Shown here: positions 1 to 7,542 of the stretch, piece after piece | Position numbering within the stretch: position 1 is the stretch's first letter | Layout of the letters: each line of letters opens with the position of its first letter | NCBI GenBank assembly: GCA_029942065.1 | Contig: JAPYTY010000014.1 | Span: forward strand, 1 to 16,861 | From: Acidobacteriota bacterium | Lineage (GTDB): Bacteria; Acidobacteriota; UBA6911; RPQK01; JADFOI01 | DNA length: 16,861 bases | Reading direction: 5' to 3' | The notes under the pieces: model-generated | Told to the model about the DNA's origin: nothing | Databases searched by the model: none | What the model saw: only the letters and a program-made list of their open reading frames with translations | Made by a program: the position numbers and the translations under genes

Positions 1-1472
1 AGTTCCAGCAGGTCCGCCGACAGCAGAATCATCTCCAGTAGCGAGTCCAGATTGGTTTTCTCCATGGCGGAGACTTCCACCATGACGGTGTCTCCTCCCC
101 AATCTTCGGCAACCAGCTCATTGTCGGATAATTCCTGTTTAACGCGCTGAGGCTCCGCTCCGGGTTTATCGATTTTGTTGATGGCCACCACAATGGGCAC
201 CCCGGCGGCTTTGGCGTGATCGATAGCCTCCTTGGTCTGCGGCATCACCCCATCATCAGCCGCCACCACCAACACCACGATATCAGTCACCTGGGCTCCG
301 CGAGCCCTCATTCGGGTAAAGGCCTCATGTCCCGGAGTGTCGATAAAGACGATTCTTCGATCCTTGATATCCACCTGGTAGGCGCCGATATGCTGGGTAA
401 TCCCCCCTGCTTCTCCGGAGGCCACCCGTGTCTCACGGATCGCATCCAGCAAAGAGGTCTTGCCATGATCCACATGCCCCATGACGGTGACCACAGGAGC
501 TCTCCCTTTGAGCTCCTCCACGGCATCTTCAACCTGTTCTTCCACCACAGCCGCCTGTTCAAAGGAAACAAAGCTGGCAATCACACGATGGCCTTCACAG
601 ATTTCCTCAACAATTTTTGGGTCGAGCGTCTGGTTGATGGTGGCCATCATTCCCCGACCAAACAGTTCCTTGATGATTTGACTGCTTTTCAGCTTAAGCT
701 TTCCAGCGAGTTCCTTCACCGTTACCTTTTCAGAAAAAGTCACCTCGCTAATCTCGGATTCCTTATCCTCGACAACCTCCTGAGGCGCCCCTGCAGCTTC
801 AGCAGCCAGTTCGGTCACCCCCTCAACGCCTTCACCAGCATCTTCAACCTTCTCAGGCGTCTGAACCGGGTCATCGGCGCCTTTGGCGGTGATCCCCGGC
901 TCCTCGACCTTCTTCGGTGGCTCCGGAGGCTTGACAGGAATCTTTTTCACCACCTCCCGGGTGGCGGCCAGCTTAGCCAACTCCGCCTGAGTAGGCCCGA
1001 TCAGGGCCTTTTCCAGGGCTTCCGCGGAGATATGGGCCTCGACTTTTTCGATGATCGGCTCATCCTCGATGGTAATGGCCACCTTGAGGGGAGCTTCGTC
1101 TTCGGTGAGTTTAACGGTGCGATAACTGGACTGGCCCTTGCGGGGCTTCATTGAACGGGACAAGGGAGTGGGAGACGCCTCATCCTCAACCTGGACAGCG
1201 CCCTTACTGACTTTACCCAGTTGCTTGATACTTTTTCGAGCCTTGGCAGCGACGACCTTCTTCTTTTTCTTTTTCGCCTTGGGCTTTTCTGCTTCCTGCT
1301 GCGCCAGTTCCACCATCAGTTGAAGTCGTCGTCGAATGCGATCGGCGATATCGTGATCCACCGGCGTCTCGGCCGAGGGAACCCACACTCCGACCTTCTT
1401 GAGTTCGGAGATGACCACCGCATTCTTCATTTCAAACTCTGAAGCGAGTTCGCTGACTTTAACCTGTTGCAT
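1..1472 (-). CDS. infB: Translation initiation factor IF-2 (N-terminal 490 residues, cut by window edge)
   Basis: IF-2 is the GTPase that brings initiator tRNA to the 30S subunit and promotes subunit joining. Translating the minus strand from the ATG at 1472 gives MQQVKVSELASEFEMKNAVV, an IF2_N-type module. A lysine-rich stretch, a long Pro/Glu/Ala-rich linker and a second IF2_N module (about residues 255-305) follow. The GTP-binding domain is clear: G1 GHVDHGKT at 332-339, a GGIT switch near 356, G3 DTPGHEAF from 378, G4 NKID at 432-435 and G5 SAM at 468-470. Domains II-IV lie outside the window. The start is preceded by GGAAGGA, which overlaps the nusA stop (TAGGAAGGAACC then ATG); only 9 nt separate the genes, so translation is probably coupled. 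Reading frame and motifs leave little doubt. Confidence 0.97.
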   Translation of the reverse strand, partial: MQQVKVSELASEFEMKNAVVISELKKVGVWVPSAETPVDHDIADRIRRRLQLMVELAQQEAEKPKAKKKKKKVVAAKARKSIKQLGKVSKGAVQVEDEASPTPLSRSMKPRKGQSSYRTVKLTEDEAPLKVAITIEDEPIIEKVEAHISAEALEKALIGPTQAELAKLAATREVVKKIPVKPPEPPKKVEEPGITAKGADDPVQTPEKVEDAGEGVEGVTELAAEAAGAPQEVVEDKESEISEVTFSEKVTVKELAGKLKLKSSQIIKELFGRGMMATINQTLDPKIVEEICEGHRVIASFVSFEQAAVVEEQVEDAVEELKGRAPVVTVMGHVDHGKTSLLDAIRETRVASGEAGGITQHIGAYQVDIKDRRIVFIDTPGHEAFTRMRARGAQVTDIVVLVVAADDGVMPQTKEAIDHAKAAGVPIVVAINKIDKPGAEPQRVKQELSDNELVAEDWGGDTVMVEVSAMEKTNLDSLLEMILLSADLLE

Positions 1473-1481
1473 GGTTCCTTC

Positions 1482-2837
1482 CTATGGAACGACTTCCTTG
1501 CTTTCGCTCGGTTCCTCATCCGGCTCGGAAGCCGCTTCAGTCTCGGACTCTTTTTCAGCCTCGACCGACTGGGCTCCCCCCGATGCTTTCGCCGCTACAA
1601 GCAGTTTTTCTGCTGTTTTCGGACCGAGCCCGGGAATTGCCGACAGGGACTCCACCGACTGAGACACCAGCTTTTGCATGGAATCGATCTCCGCCGCCCG
1701 TAATTTAGCCAGGGTCTTGTCACCGATCCCTTCCAAGCTGGAGAGAGAATCGGCCGGCTTGGAACCTCCCGTGATCCTATCCATCTGCTCCAGAATCTCC
1801 TGCTTCTTCACAGCGGCACTCTTGATATTGATTTCCCAGCCCAGCAGCCTTGAAGCCAACCGGACGTTCTGGCCCTTCCTTCCAATGGCCAGCGATAACT
1901 GGTCTTCACCAACGATCACTTCCAGGATTTTCTCGATTGGGTCAACAATTAAAATATTTGAAATCCTGGCCGGATTCAGGGCGTTGATGGTGTATTCGCT
2001 GATGTCTTCCGAATACTTGATAATGTCAATCTTTTCGCCGCGCAGTTCCCGAATGACGGCATTTATCCGGCTTCCTTTCATTCCCACACAGGCCCCTACG
2101 GGATCCACCGCGTCATCGCGGCTAGCGACAGCCACTTTGGCACGCTCGCCTCCCTCTCGGACCGCATTTTGAATCACAACCGTGCTGTCGTAGACTTCGG
2201 GAATCTCCATCTCGAAGAGTCGGATCAGTAAACTGGGGTCACTTCTGGAGACAATAACCTGAGGTCCCTTTGAGAGTCGGTGAACCTTGATGATGACGGC
2301 CCGAACGCGGTCTCCCAGCTTGTACTGCTCACTTTGACTCTGTTCGGAGTATGGCAAAATAGCCTCGGTCCGGCCGATGTCCAGGATAATGTCCCTGCCT
2401 TCGGTGCGCCGCACAATGGCGTTCACCAACTGGCCGATTTGCTGGGAAAATTCTTCGAAAATGATTTCACGCTCGGCTTCACGCACCTTTTGAAAGATCA
2501 CCTGTTTGGCCGTTTGAGCAGCGATTCGACCCAGATCGACAGTCGGCTTGGGGATTTCGACATAGTCATCCACCTCAAAGGTCTCATCCACTTCCAGGGC
2601 TTCCTCAAGTGACATTTCCGTCAAGGGATCAGTGGCCTCTTCCACAACCTTTTTCACGGCGAACACATCAATCATTCCCGTTTCAGGATCGAATCGGGCC
2701 TGCAGATTCTCTTCAGTCTTGAAATACTTTTTGGCAGCTGCAACCATCGCATCTTCAAGAGCCTCGTGCACAATTTCAGCACTGATGCCCTTTTCTCGAC
2801 TGATCTGCTCTATGGTCTGGAGCAATGGATTCGACAT
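1482..2837 (-). CDS. nusA: Transcription termination/antitermination factor NusA
   Basis: NusA binds RNA polymerase and nascent RNA and modulates pausing, intrinsic termination and antitermination in the cytoplasm. The 451-residue product shows the family order: N-terminal RNAP-binding domain (about 1-125), S1 domain (about 132-200, containing GDRVRAVIIKV), KH1 (VGMKGSRINAVIREL around 251-265), KH2 (LAIGRKGQNVRLASRLLGW around 316-334), helix-hairpin-helix repeats (about 365-415, SLEGIGDKTLAKL and IPGLGPKTAEKL) and an acidic Glu-rich tail. Having HhH repeats followed by a short acidic tail makes it slightly longer than minimal NusA. It starts with ATG 31 bp after the rimP stop; the best ribosome-binding site (GAGG) is about 11 nt upstream, rather far. 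Middle gene of rimP-nusA-infB. Confidence 0.97.
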   Translation of the reverse strand: MSNPLLQTIEQISREKGISAEIVHEALEDAMVAAAKKYFKTEENLQARFDPETGMIDVFAVKKVVEEATDPLTEMSLEEALEVDETFEVDDYVEIPKPTVDLGRIAAQTAKQVIFQKVREAEREIIFEEFSQQIGQLVNAIVRRTEGRDIILDIGRTEAILPYSEQSQSEQYKLGDRVRAVIIKVHRLSKGPQVIVSRSDPSLLIRLFEMEIPEVYDSTVVIQNAVREGGERAKVAVASRDDAVDPVGACVGMKGSRINAVIRELRGEKIDIIKYSEDISEYTINALNPARISNILIVDPIEKILEVIVGEDQLSLAIGRKGQNVRLASRLLGWEINIKSAAVKKQEILEQMDRITGGSKPADSLSSLEGIGDKTLAKLRAAEIDSMQKLVSQSVESLSAIPGLGPKTAEKLLVAAKASGGAQSVEAEKESETEAASEPDEEPSESKEVVP

Positions 2838-2868
2838 AATGTTGCTAACCTCAGCTCACCCTATCTCA

Positions 2869-3324
2869 TCAAAATCGATGGACCAGCTTGGCCCTCCTTA
2901 TTTTCTCGAAGGGAATACGGCAAGTTTCGCCGTCCAGATCCAGGTCCAGAATCCCCTGCGAAAAGCCCTGGATCAACCCCTGGAACTTCTTCCGATCATC
3001 AATCTTTTCAATCGTGAACAACTGAATTTCCTTGCCCACAAAGCGCTGATAGTCTTCCTCTTTAAAAAGAGGCCGTTCGATGCCAGGGGAAGAAACCTCC
3101 AACATATAGCCGGAGTCGATCAAATCGTCTTCCTCCAAAATCTCCCCAATCTGCCGGCTGACCCGCTGGCAATCCTGATGGCTCACTCCACCTGGCTTAT
3201 CGATATAGATCCTCAAAACCGGCGGCGAGGCCTTGGGTTGATATTCAACGTGTACCAGTTCCAGCTTTTCCTCCTCCACCACCTGTCTGAACAAGTCTTC
3301 CAGGTGCCTTGCCACATCCATCAT
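2869..3324 (-). CDS. rimP: Ribosome maturation factor RimP
   Basis: RimP assists 30S subunit maturation. The 151-residue protein has the family signature VSSPGIERPL at 77-86 after an N-terminal alpha/beta domain, and a C-terminal SH3-like barrel (about 90-151, including KIRRAKLVHRF). Length is typical. It is the first gene of the operon with nusA and infB, an arrangement conserved across many bacteria. Two consecutive ATGs (3324 and 3321) are available and no strong Shine-Dalgarno is seen upstream (GGGCCCAGAT), so the exact start is uncertain by one codon. Expression is probably set by the promoter at 3392-3420 and the leader hairpin at 3342-3364. Confidence 0.96.
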   Translation of the reverse strand: MMDVARHLEDLFRQVVEEEKLELVHVEYQPKASPPVLRIYIDKPGGVSHQDCQRVSRQIGEILEEDDLIDSGYMLEVSSPGIERPLFKEEDYQRFVGKEIQLFTIEKIDDRKKFQGLIQGFSQGILDLDLDGETCRIPFEKIRRAKLVHRF

Positions 3325-3341
3325 ATCTGGGCCCTAAAACC

Positions 3342-3364
3342 AAAAAAGCGGGCTGTGAGCCCAC
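3342..3364 (-). terminator. Leader hairpin with T-tract between the operon promoter and rimP (candidate attenuator)
   Basis: On the minus strand GTGGGCT, loop CAC, AGCCCGC forms a 7-bp stem (one G-T wobble), followed at once by six T's, the pattern of a Rho-independent terminator. It lies about 18 bp upstream of the rimP ATG and about 30 bp downstream of the predicted -10, so it would be in the 5' leader of rimP-nusA-infB. Because NusA stimulates intrinsic termination, partial termination here could give feedback control; that is inference. The alternative is that it stops read-through from the M16 gene further upstream. Confidence 0.7.
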
Positions 3365-3391
3365 TTTCTGGAATAGCGGCTAGTCTGACAA

Positions 3392-3420
3392 AGTATATGC
3401 GATGACTAGGTTTAATACAA
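3392..3420 (-). promoter_or_regulatory. Sigma70-type promoter for rimP-nusA-infB
   Basis: On the minus strand TTGTAT (3420-3415) and TATACT (3397-3392) are separated by exactly 17 bp: four of six matches to TTGACA and five of six to TATAAT. It is the only good match I see upstream of rimP. Transcription would start near 3385, giving a leader of about 60 nt that contains the hairpin at 3348-3364. Confidence 0.65.
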
Positions 3421-3435
3421 CCGGAAGCGCCCAGA

Positions 3436-3462
3436 ACGCCGAGGCCGTTTCGGCGTGTTTTT
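3436..3462 (+). terminator. Terminator-like hairpin with no upstream plus-strand gene
   Basis: ACGCCGA and TCGGCGT form a 7-bp stem around a GGCCGTT loop, followed by G and five T's on the plus strand. No plus-strand gene precedes it, so it is more likely part of a dispersed repeat (the adjacent TTTTTGCGCCTTTCGCC looks repeat-derived) than a working terminator. It sits just upstream of the rimP promoter. Confidence 0.3.
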
Positions 3463-3521
3463 GCGCCTTTCGCCTTCATCCTGGGGTCCTGTAGTGCAGC
3501 CGCTACAACACCGAGCAAAAC

Positions 3522-3570
3522 GTGAACCCAGGAACGTGGAACGTGGAATGCGCGGGTCGAAGGCCAGCGG
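3522..3570 (-). repeat. Imperfect copy of the 3'-end hairpin plus TTCCACG-tail repeat
   Basis: Read on the minus strand, starting 4 nt after the M16 stop: CCGCTGGCC, loop TTC, GACCCGCGC, pairing at six of nine positions, then a tail in which TTCCACG occurs twice in tandem before TTCCTGGGTTCAC. The right arm and tail match the copies after the TPR-like gene (12409) and the symporter gene (16574); the left arm has diverged. Probably a member of a dispersed intergenic repeat family. Confidence 0.55.
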
Positions 3571-3574
3571 CCGG

Positions 3575-4945
3575 TCAGGGAACAACCCGGACCTGACCGA
3601 TCTTTTCCAGTTCCGGCTGGAGCTGATCTCGAGGTCCGGCCACCACCATCACGAAGTCCTCCAGGGACAAATACTCCTGGACGGCCCTCTGGAAGACCTC
3701 AGGAGTCACACGATTAAGGCGGTAGCCGTAGTAGTTAATGAAGTTAACGCCCAGGTTGAAGAGGTTGGTATCCAGGAGCTGGTAGAGTCGAGGAATGGGA
3801 TCCTGCAACGAATAGACCAGCTCCAGGTATACCAATCTTTTAGCCTCCTCAAACCTGGGCATATCGATGCCGCCCTTTCCCAGTTCCCCGATCAGACTAT
3901 CGAACTTGCCATAGTAGGCGAGAAGCTGCTCCGCCGGCGCTTGAATACTCAACTGTAGATAACCCGGCATGAGTCGGGCCTCGACCTCGGTGGAGGCATG
4001 GATCTGTTGTTTCTGTGCGATCTCGCCCGCCCAGGCGGGAAGGGAGAGAATCAGATACTGCTCGAAAACCTTCAGAGCGTAAAAATCAGCGGAATCCCGA
4101 CTCACTCCCAGTTTACCCAGCCGGAACATTCCGTCAGATGCAGCTCCATCCATCAGGTAAATTCGTCGACCGTCCGGCGGAACGGCTTTTCTGAAGGTAA
4201 AAGGCAAGGGAGCTCTTCGGACCCAGTTTCCCCAATAGCGACTCAAGGCCTTGAAGGTCGAATCTCGCTCTCCGGAATAGTAAAGAGCCAGCTGAGCCTG
4301 GTTGGGGATGAAGAGTTTACGATAGTGGACCCGGATATCCCGCAGTTTCAGGTTTCTGATGGTCTTGGGGACACCCTTGACGGGATGTCCGTAGGGATTC
4401 ATCTGAAAGATTTCAGCGGCGAATAGTTGCTGAGTGCGAGCCTGCATCTGTTCGGATTCTTCTTCAACCTTCTCTTCCAGCTCGAGACTGAGGCGCTGGA
4501 ACGTCTCCTCGGTAAAAGCTGGATGGACAATCATTTCCGACAGCAGGTTCAAAACATCCACCAGATGTTCCCTGGACGCATCCCCAAACAAATGGATGAC
4601 ATCCCACTTCACCTGGAAGTCCAGCCGTGCATCCAGTTTTTTGATCTCCTCCTGAATCTCCAGCCCATTGCGATTCTGGGCTTCCTCGAACATCATCCAG
4701 GTGGTCAGGTAACTCAAACCCCACTTGTCCACCGGGTCAAAGGCGGCGCCATTTTTGATCATCAGCACAAAGGGAACCCGGTCGTCTTTGCCCGGGAAAA
4801 ACAGAATCTCCATCCCATTCAGGAGAGGTTGGTTGTAGAATTCCGGAATCGGGATCAGATCATAGTTTTCAGCTCTGATTCCGTTTGTCGATATAATCGA
4901 AACGATGAGCAAGAAAAAGGTCAATTGTGCGGTTCGTCGTGACAT
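3575..4945 (-). CDS. Exported M16-family protein lacking the zinc motif (pseudo-peptidase)
   Basis: The fold-level pattern of M16B peptidases is visible: an N-terminal half ending near residue 215, then a second half with FYALKVFEQYL and a terminal FVMVVAGP strand. The catalytic HxxEH is replaced by YLTTW (about residues 79-83, in GLSYLTTWMMFEE), so no zinc site remains. The R/Y motif of non-catalytic subunits is also missing: the region reads AWAGEIAQKQQIHASTEVE. The ATG at 4945 gives a clean signal peptide (MSRR, a hydrophobic core to about residue 20, cleavage near GIRA-ENY), so it likely acts in the periplasm. A TTG at 4951 is the longer alternative. It is divergent from the two other M16 genes with about 39 bp between starts. 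Possible roles are chaperone-like substrate binding or a heteromer subunit; unproven. Confidence 0.85.
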   Translation of the reverse strand: MSRRTAQLTFFLLIVSIISTNGIRAENYDLIPIPEFYNQPLLNGMEILFFPGKDDRVPFVLMIKNGAAFDPVDKWGLSYLTTWMMFEEAQNRNGLEIQEEIKKLDARLDFQVKWDVIHLFGDASREHLVDVLNLLSEMIVHPAFTEETFQRLSLELEEKVEEESEQMQARTQQLFAAEIFQMNPYGHPVKGVPKTIRNLKLRDIRVHYRKLFIPNQAQLALYYSGERDSTFKALSRYWGNWVRRAPLPFTFRKAVPPDGRRIYLMDGAASDGMFRLGKLGVSRDSADFYALKVFEQYLILSLPAWAGEIAQKQQIHASTEVEARLMPGYLQLSIQAPAEQLLAYYGKFDSLIGELGKGGIDMPRFEEAKRLVYLELVYSLQDPIPRLYQLLDTNLFNLGVNFINYYGYRLNRVTPEVFQRAVQEYLSLEDFVMVVAGPRDQLQPELEKIGQVRVVP

Positions 4946-4953
4946 CTCCAATC

Positions 4954-4982
4954 ATTTTAGTGGAAGGGACAACAGCCATCAA
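4954..4982 (-). promoter_or_regulatory. Promoter for the exported M16-like gene, implying a near-leaderless transcript
   Basis: On the minus strand TTGATG (4982-4977) and TAAAAT (4959-4954) are spaced by 17 bp. Only 8 nt separate the -10 box from the ATG at 4945, so the transcript would begin within a few bases of the start codon. That would fit the lack of a properly spaced ribosome-binding site (GGAG abuts the ATG). It occupies nearly the entire gap to the divergent M16 gene. Confidence 0.5.
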
Positions 4983-4984
4983 AC

Positions 4985-6253
4985 GTGGAACCTGTAAATT
5001 TCCGTATTGACTCGATCCAACGACATCAGCTGGAAAATGGTTTGACCGTCCTCATACGGGAGGATCACGCCGTTCCCATGGTCTCGTCCATGGTGTGGTA
5101 TCGAGTGGGATCGCGCTTTGAAAAGCCGGGCATCACCGGTATCTCTCATTTCCTGGAACACATGATGTTCAAGGGAACCAGCCGCTACCAAAAAGGTGAG
5201 ATCGACCACATAACTGCCTGCCAGGGGGGAAGCAACAACGCCTTCACCTCCCACGATTACACGGCTTATTACTTCACCTTCGCCTCGGACCGATGGCAAT
5301 CCGCCCTGGAAATCGAAGCGGATCGGATGATGAACAACCGATTTGATCCCGAGGAGGTGGAGCTGGAGAGGCAGGTGATTATCGAGGAGTTGAAGACAGA
5401 TCTGGACACTCCCTGGGGAGCTTTGCACCACAGGGTAGAAGAAAAGTCTTTCAGCCAGCATCCTTACCGGTTTCCCATCATCGGCAACTATCAGGATGTG
5501 GTCTCGATCAGCCAAGAACAGATCATCGACTACTATCGGCAGTTTTACAGCCCCAACAATGCCACCCTGGTACTGATTGGAGACCTGGACGTCGAAGGAA
5601 CTCTGGTCCAGGTGGAGCAGCTCTTTGCTGACTTACCTTCCTCTATCCCTCCGAGGGAAAACCCCTTCCGGGAACCCCGGCGAGAGCGGCAGGTTCGCAT
5701 CCAGATGACCATGCCGACCCAAACCCCCAGAATCCTTCTGGCGTTTCCAGCACCCTCGGTTCACCAGACTGAGCATTTCGCTTTGAGGGTCCTTGATGCC
5801 ATCTTGTCGGAAGGAAAGCTTTCCCGGCTCTATCGCCGACTGGTGGACCAAGAGCGCGTGGCTTCCGTAGCGAGCACCGAGTATACGGAAAGCTTCGATC
5901 CCTATCTTTTCTTCATCGCGGCAGAACTCCACAAGGAGGCGGATCTGGAGAAAGCGGAATCGATGATCTTTGAGGAGTTGGCCCGGCTCACGCGAGATCC
6001 TGTTTCCAGGTCCGAACTCGCCAAGGCGAAAAATCAGTGTCTGGTCCATTTCTACTCCGACTTTGAAACGACGCTGGATCAAGCCATTCAGATCGGTTTA
6101 CTGGAAACCCTGGACCGACCCCGCTACTGGGATGATTTTTCTCAGCGGCTCATGGCTGTCGAGGCCGAAGATCTTCAAAGGGTGGCGGCTCAGTCCTGTT
6201 CTCCCGAGCAGGCAATCGTGGGGACGCTGTGTGATGGGCCCCGTGAAATCTAA
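4985..6253 (+). CDS. M16 zinc metallopeptidase, catalytic subunit
   Basis: A 422-residue M16B peptidase with the inverted zinc motif HFLEH at 55-59 (His55 and His59 as zinc ligands, Glu58 as base) and the distal acidic ligand in VIIEE around 131-135. GNNAF-like SNNAFTSHDYTAYYF (83-97) and the two-lobe architecture are typical, as is the length. No signal peptide is seen, so it appears cytoplasmic. The start is GTG at 4985: a TAG at 4958 closes the frame upstream and no nearer ATG exists. The only Shine-Dalgarno-like run, GGAAGGG, is about 16 nt away, which is unusually far. It lacks the R/Y motif, which the next gene supplies; the two overlap by about 20 bp and probably form a heterodimer that degrades peptides or cleaves presequence-like substrates, as in two-subunit bacterial M16B enzymes. 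Confidence 0.92.
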   Translation: MEPVNFRIDSIQRHQLENGLTVLIREDHAVPMVSSMVWYRVGSRFEKPGITGISHFLEHMMFKGTSRYQKGEIDHITACQGGSNNAFTSHDYTAYYFTFASDRWQSALEIEADRMMNNRFDPEEVELERQVIIEELKTDLDTPWGALHHRVEEKSFSQHPYRFPIIGNYQDVVSISQEQIIDYYRQFYSPNNATLVLIGDLDVEGTLVQVEQLFADLPSSIPPRENPFREPRRERQVRIQMTMPTQTPRILLAFPAPSVHQTEHFALRVLDAILSEGKLSRLYRRLVDQERVASVASTEYTESFDPYLFFIAAELHKEADLEKAESMIFEELARLTRDPVSRSELAKAKNQCLVHFYSDFETTLDQAIQIGLLETLDRPRYWDDFSQRLMAVEAEDLQRVAAQSCSPEQAIVGTLCDGPREI

Positions 6254-7526
6254 CCGTTTCTGCCTGACCAACGGCCTCACTCTTCTGGTTTCTGAAAACC
6301 CCCGGCTGCCCCTGGTTTCGATCCATGCCTTTGTCCGGGCAGGCACCAATCAAAATCCTCTCCAGCGGCCTGGATTAGCGGCCCTGACCTCCCATCTGCT
6401 GGATGAAGGGACCCAAAAATACCAGGGAGATGAGATCTCAAAGCTGATTGAAAGCACGGGCGGAAGTCTCTCCACTTTCTGTGAGCGGGAGATCAGCGGC
6501 ATCTCCGAACTGGTCACCTCGTCCCACCTGACTCTGGCCCTGGACCTTTTGCAGGAAATGCTCCGCCGGCCTGTCTTCCCGGAAGAACGTTTCCTGAAGG
6601 AGAAACAAAAAGTGCTGAGCCGTCTTCAGGCCTTGCGCGATGATCCTCAGTTCGTGGCCGCAAACCGGCTCAATGGCTGGATTTACCAGAACAGCACCCT
6701 GCAATTTTCTGTCATGGGAACCGAAGAGAGCGTGAACGACATGGAAGTCAGCGAGCTTCAGGGATTTCATCGGAGGACCTTTGCTCCCCAGAGCACCCTC
6801 CTGGTGGTGGTGGGCGACGTCGACGCTCGGAATGTCCTATCCTTGTGCGAGGAACGATTTTCAGACTGGCGCAATTCTGAATGCGCCCGGATCGATACGC
6901 CCCGGTTGGAGCGGCAATCAGAAGCCATCCTGGACGAATATTTCATGGAAAAGGAACAAATCACGATCTTCCTCGGACATCTGGGAATCCGACGAACCAA
7001 TCCAGACTACTATGCACTTCAGGTGATGGATGTCATCCTGGGAAGCGGTCCCGGCTTTACCAGTCGCATCCCGCGAAAACTTCGAGATGAACAGGGACTC
7101 GCCTACAGCACCTATGCCGGAATCTCCCCTTCCAGCGGACTCGATCCCGGACGTTTCGTCGCCTGGATCACGACGTCCCCGGAAAATCGACAACAAGCCC
7201 TGGACGGCCTCCGGTTTGAAATCAAGGATCTGGTCCAAAAAGGCATCACCGACCAGGAACTGGCCACCGCCCAGGATTATCTCACCGGGAACCTTGTCTT
7301 CGAGTTTCAATCTAATGTTAATGTTGCACAGTTCTTACTGGCGACTGAACTCTACGACCTGGGTCAGGATTATGCCCAGCGATATCCTGAGTTCATCCGG
7401 GGAATCACCTGCGAGGAGGTCCACCGAGTTGCCCGCCAGTACCTGGATACGGTAAACTACACCACGGTTGTTGTTGGACCGACGCATGATAAAAAACCTG
7501 ACAACCAGTCACAAATCCCCGCTTGA
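6234..7526 (+). CDS. M16 peptidase-like non-catalytic (R/Y-motif) subunit
   Basis: About 430 residues, M16 fold. The HxxEH position reads ALTSH (50-54), so the first His and the Glu are gone and the protein should not be catalytic. It keeps the R/Y motif of partner subunits, with Arg284 and Tyr291 in LRDEQGLAYS. Paired with the preceding intact gene this matches the known division of labour in heterodimeric M16B enzymes, where the R/Y subunit binds the substrate C-terminal region. I chose the ATG at 6234 (overlap of 20 bp with the previous stop, GGGGA about 9 nt upstream); the frame is open further upstream, but that would only extend into the previous gene, and GTG at 6243 is the alternative. 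No signal peptide. Confidence 0.9.
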   Translation: MGPVKSNRFCLTNGLTLLVSENPRLPLVSIHAFVRAGTNQNPLQRPGLAALTSHLLDEGTQKYQGDEISKLIESTGGSLSTFCEREISGISELVTSSHLTLALDLLQEMLRRPVFPEERFLKEKQKVLSRLQALRDDPQFVAANRLNGWIYQNSTLQFSVMGTEESVNDMEVSELQGFHRRTFAPQSTLLVVVGDVDARNVLSLCEERFSDWRNSECARIDTPRLERQSEAILDEYFMEKEQITIFLGHLGIRRTNPDYYALQVMDVILGSGPGFTSRIPRKLRDEQGLAYSTYAGISPSSGLDPGRFVAWITTSPENRQQALDGLRFEIKDLVQKGITDQELATAQDYLTGNLVFEFQSNVNVAQFLLATELYDLGQDYAQRYPEFIRGITCEEVHRVARQYLDTVNYTTVVVGPTHDKKPDNQSQIPA

Positions 7527-7542
7527 TCGCATCCACGCTCCC

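Noticed and set aside
216..1154. Plus-strand open frame of 312 codons opposite infB
   Set aside because: Antisense to the IF-2 reading frame, whose GTPase motifs are unmistakable; the frame is His- and Leu-rich as expected of an antisense shadow.
4892..4897. TATAAT as a -10 box for the plus-strand M16 operon
   Set aside because: The hexamer is perfect but no acceptable -35 lies 16-18 bp upstream (TTCAGC at best) and it is inside the opposite gene; left out of the feature list as too weak.
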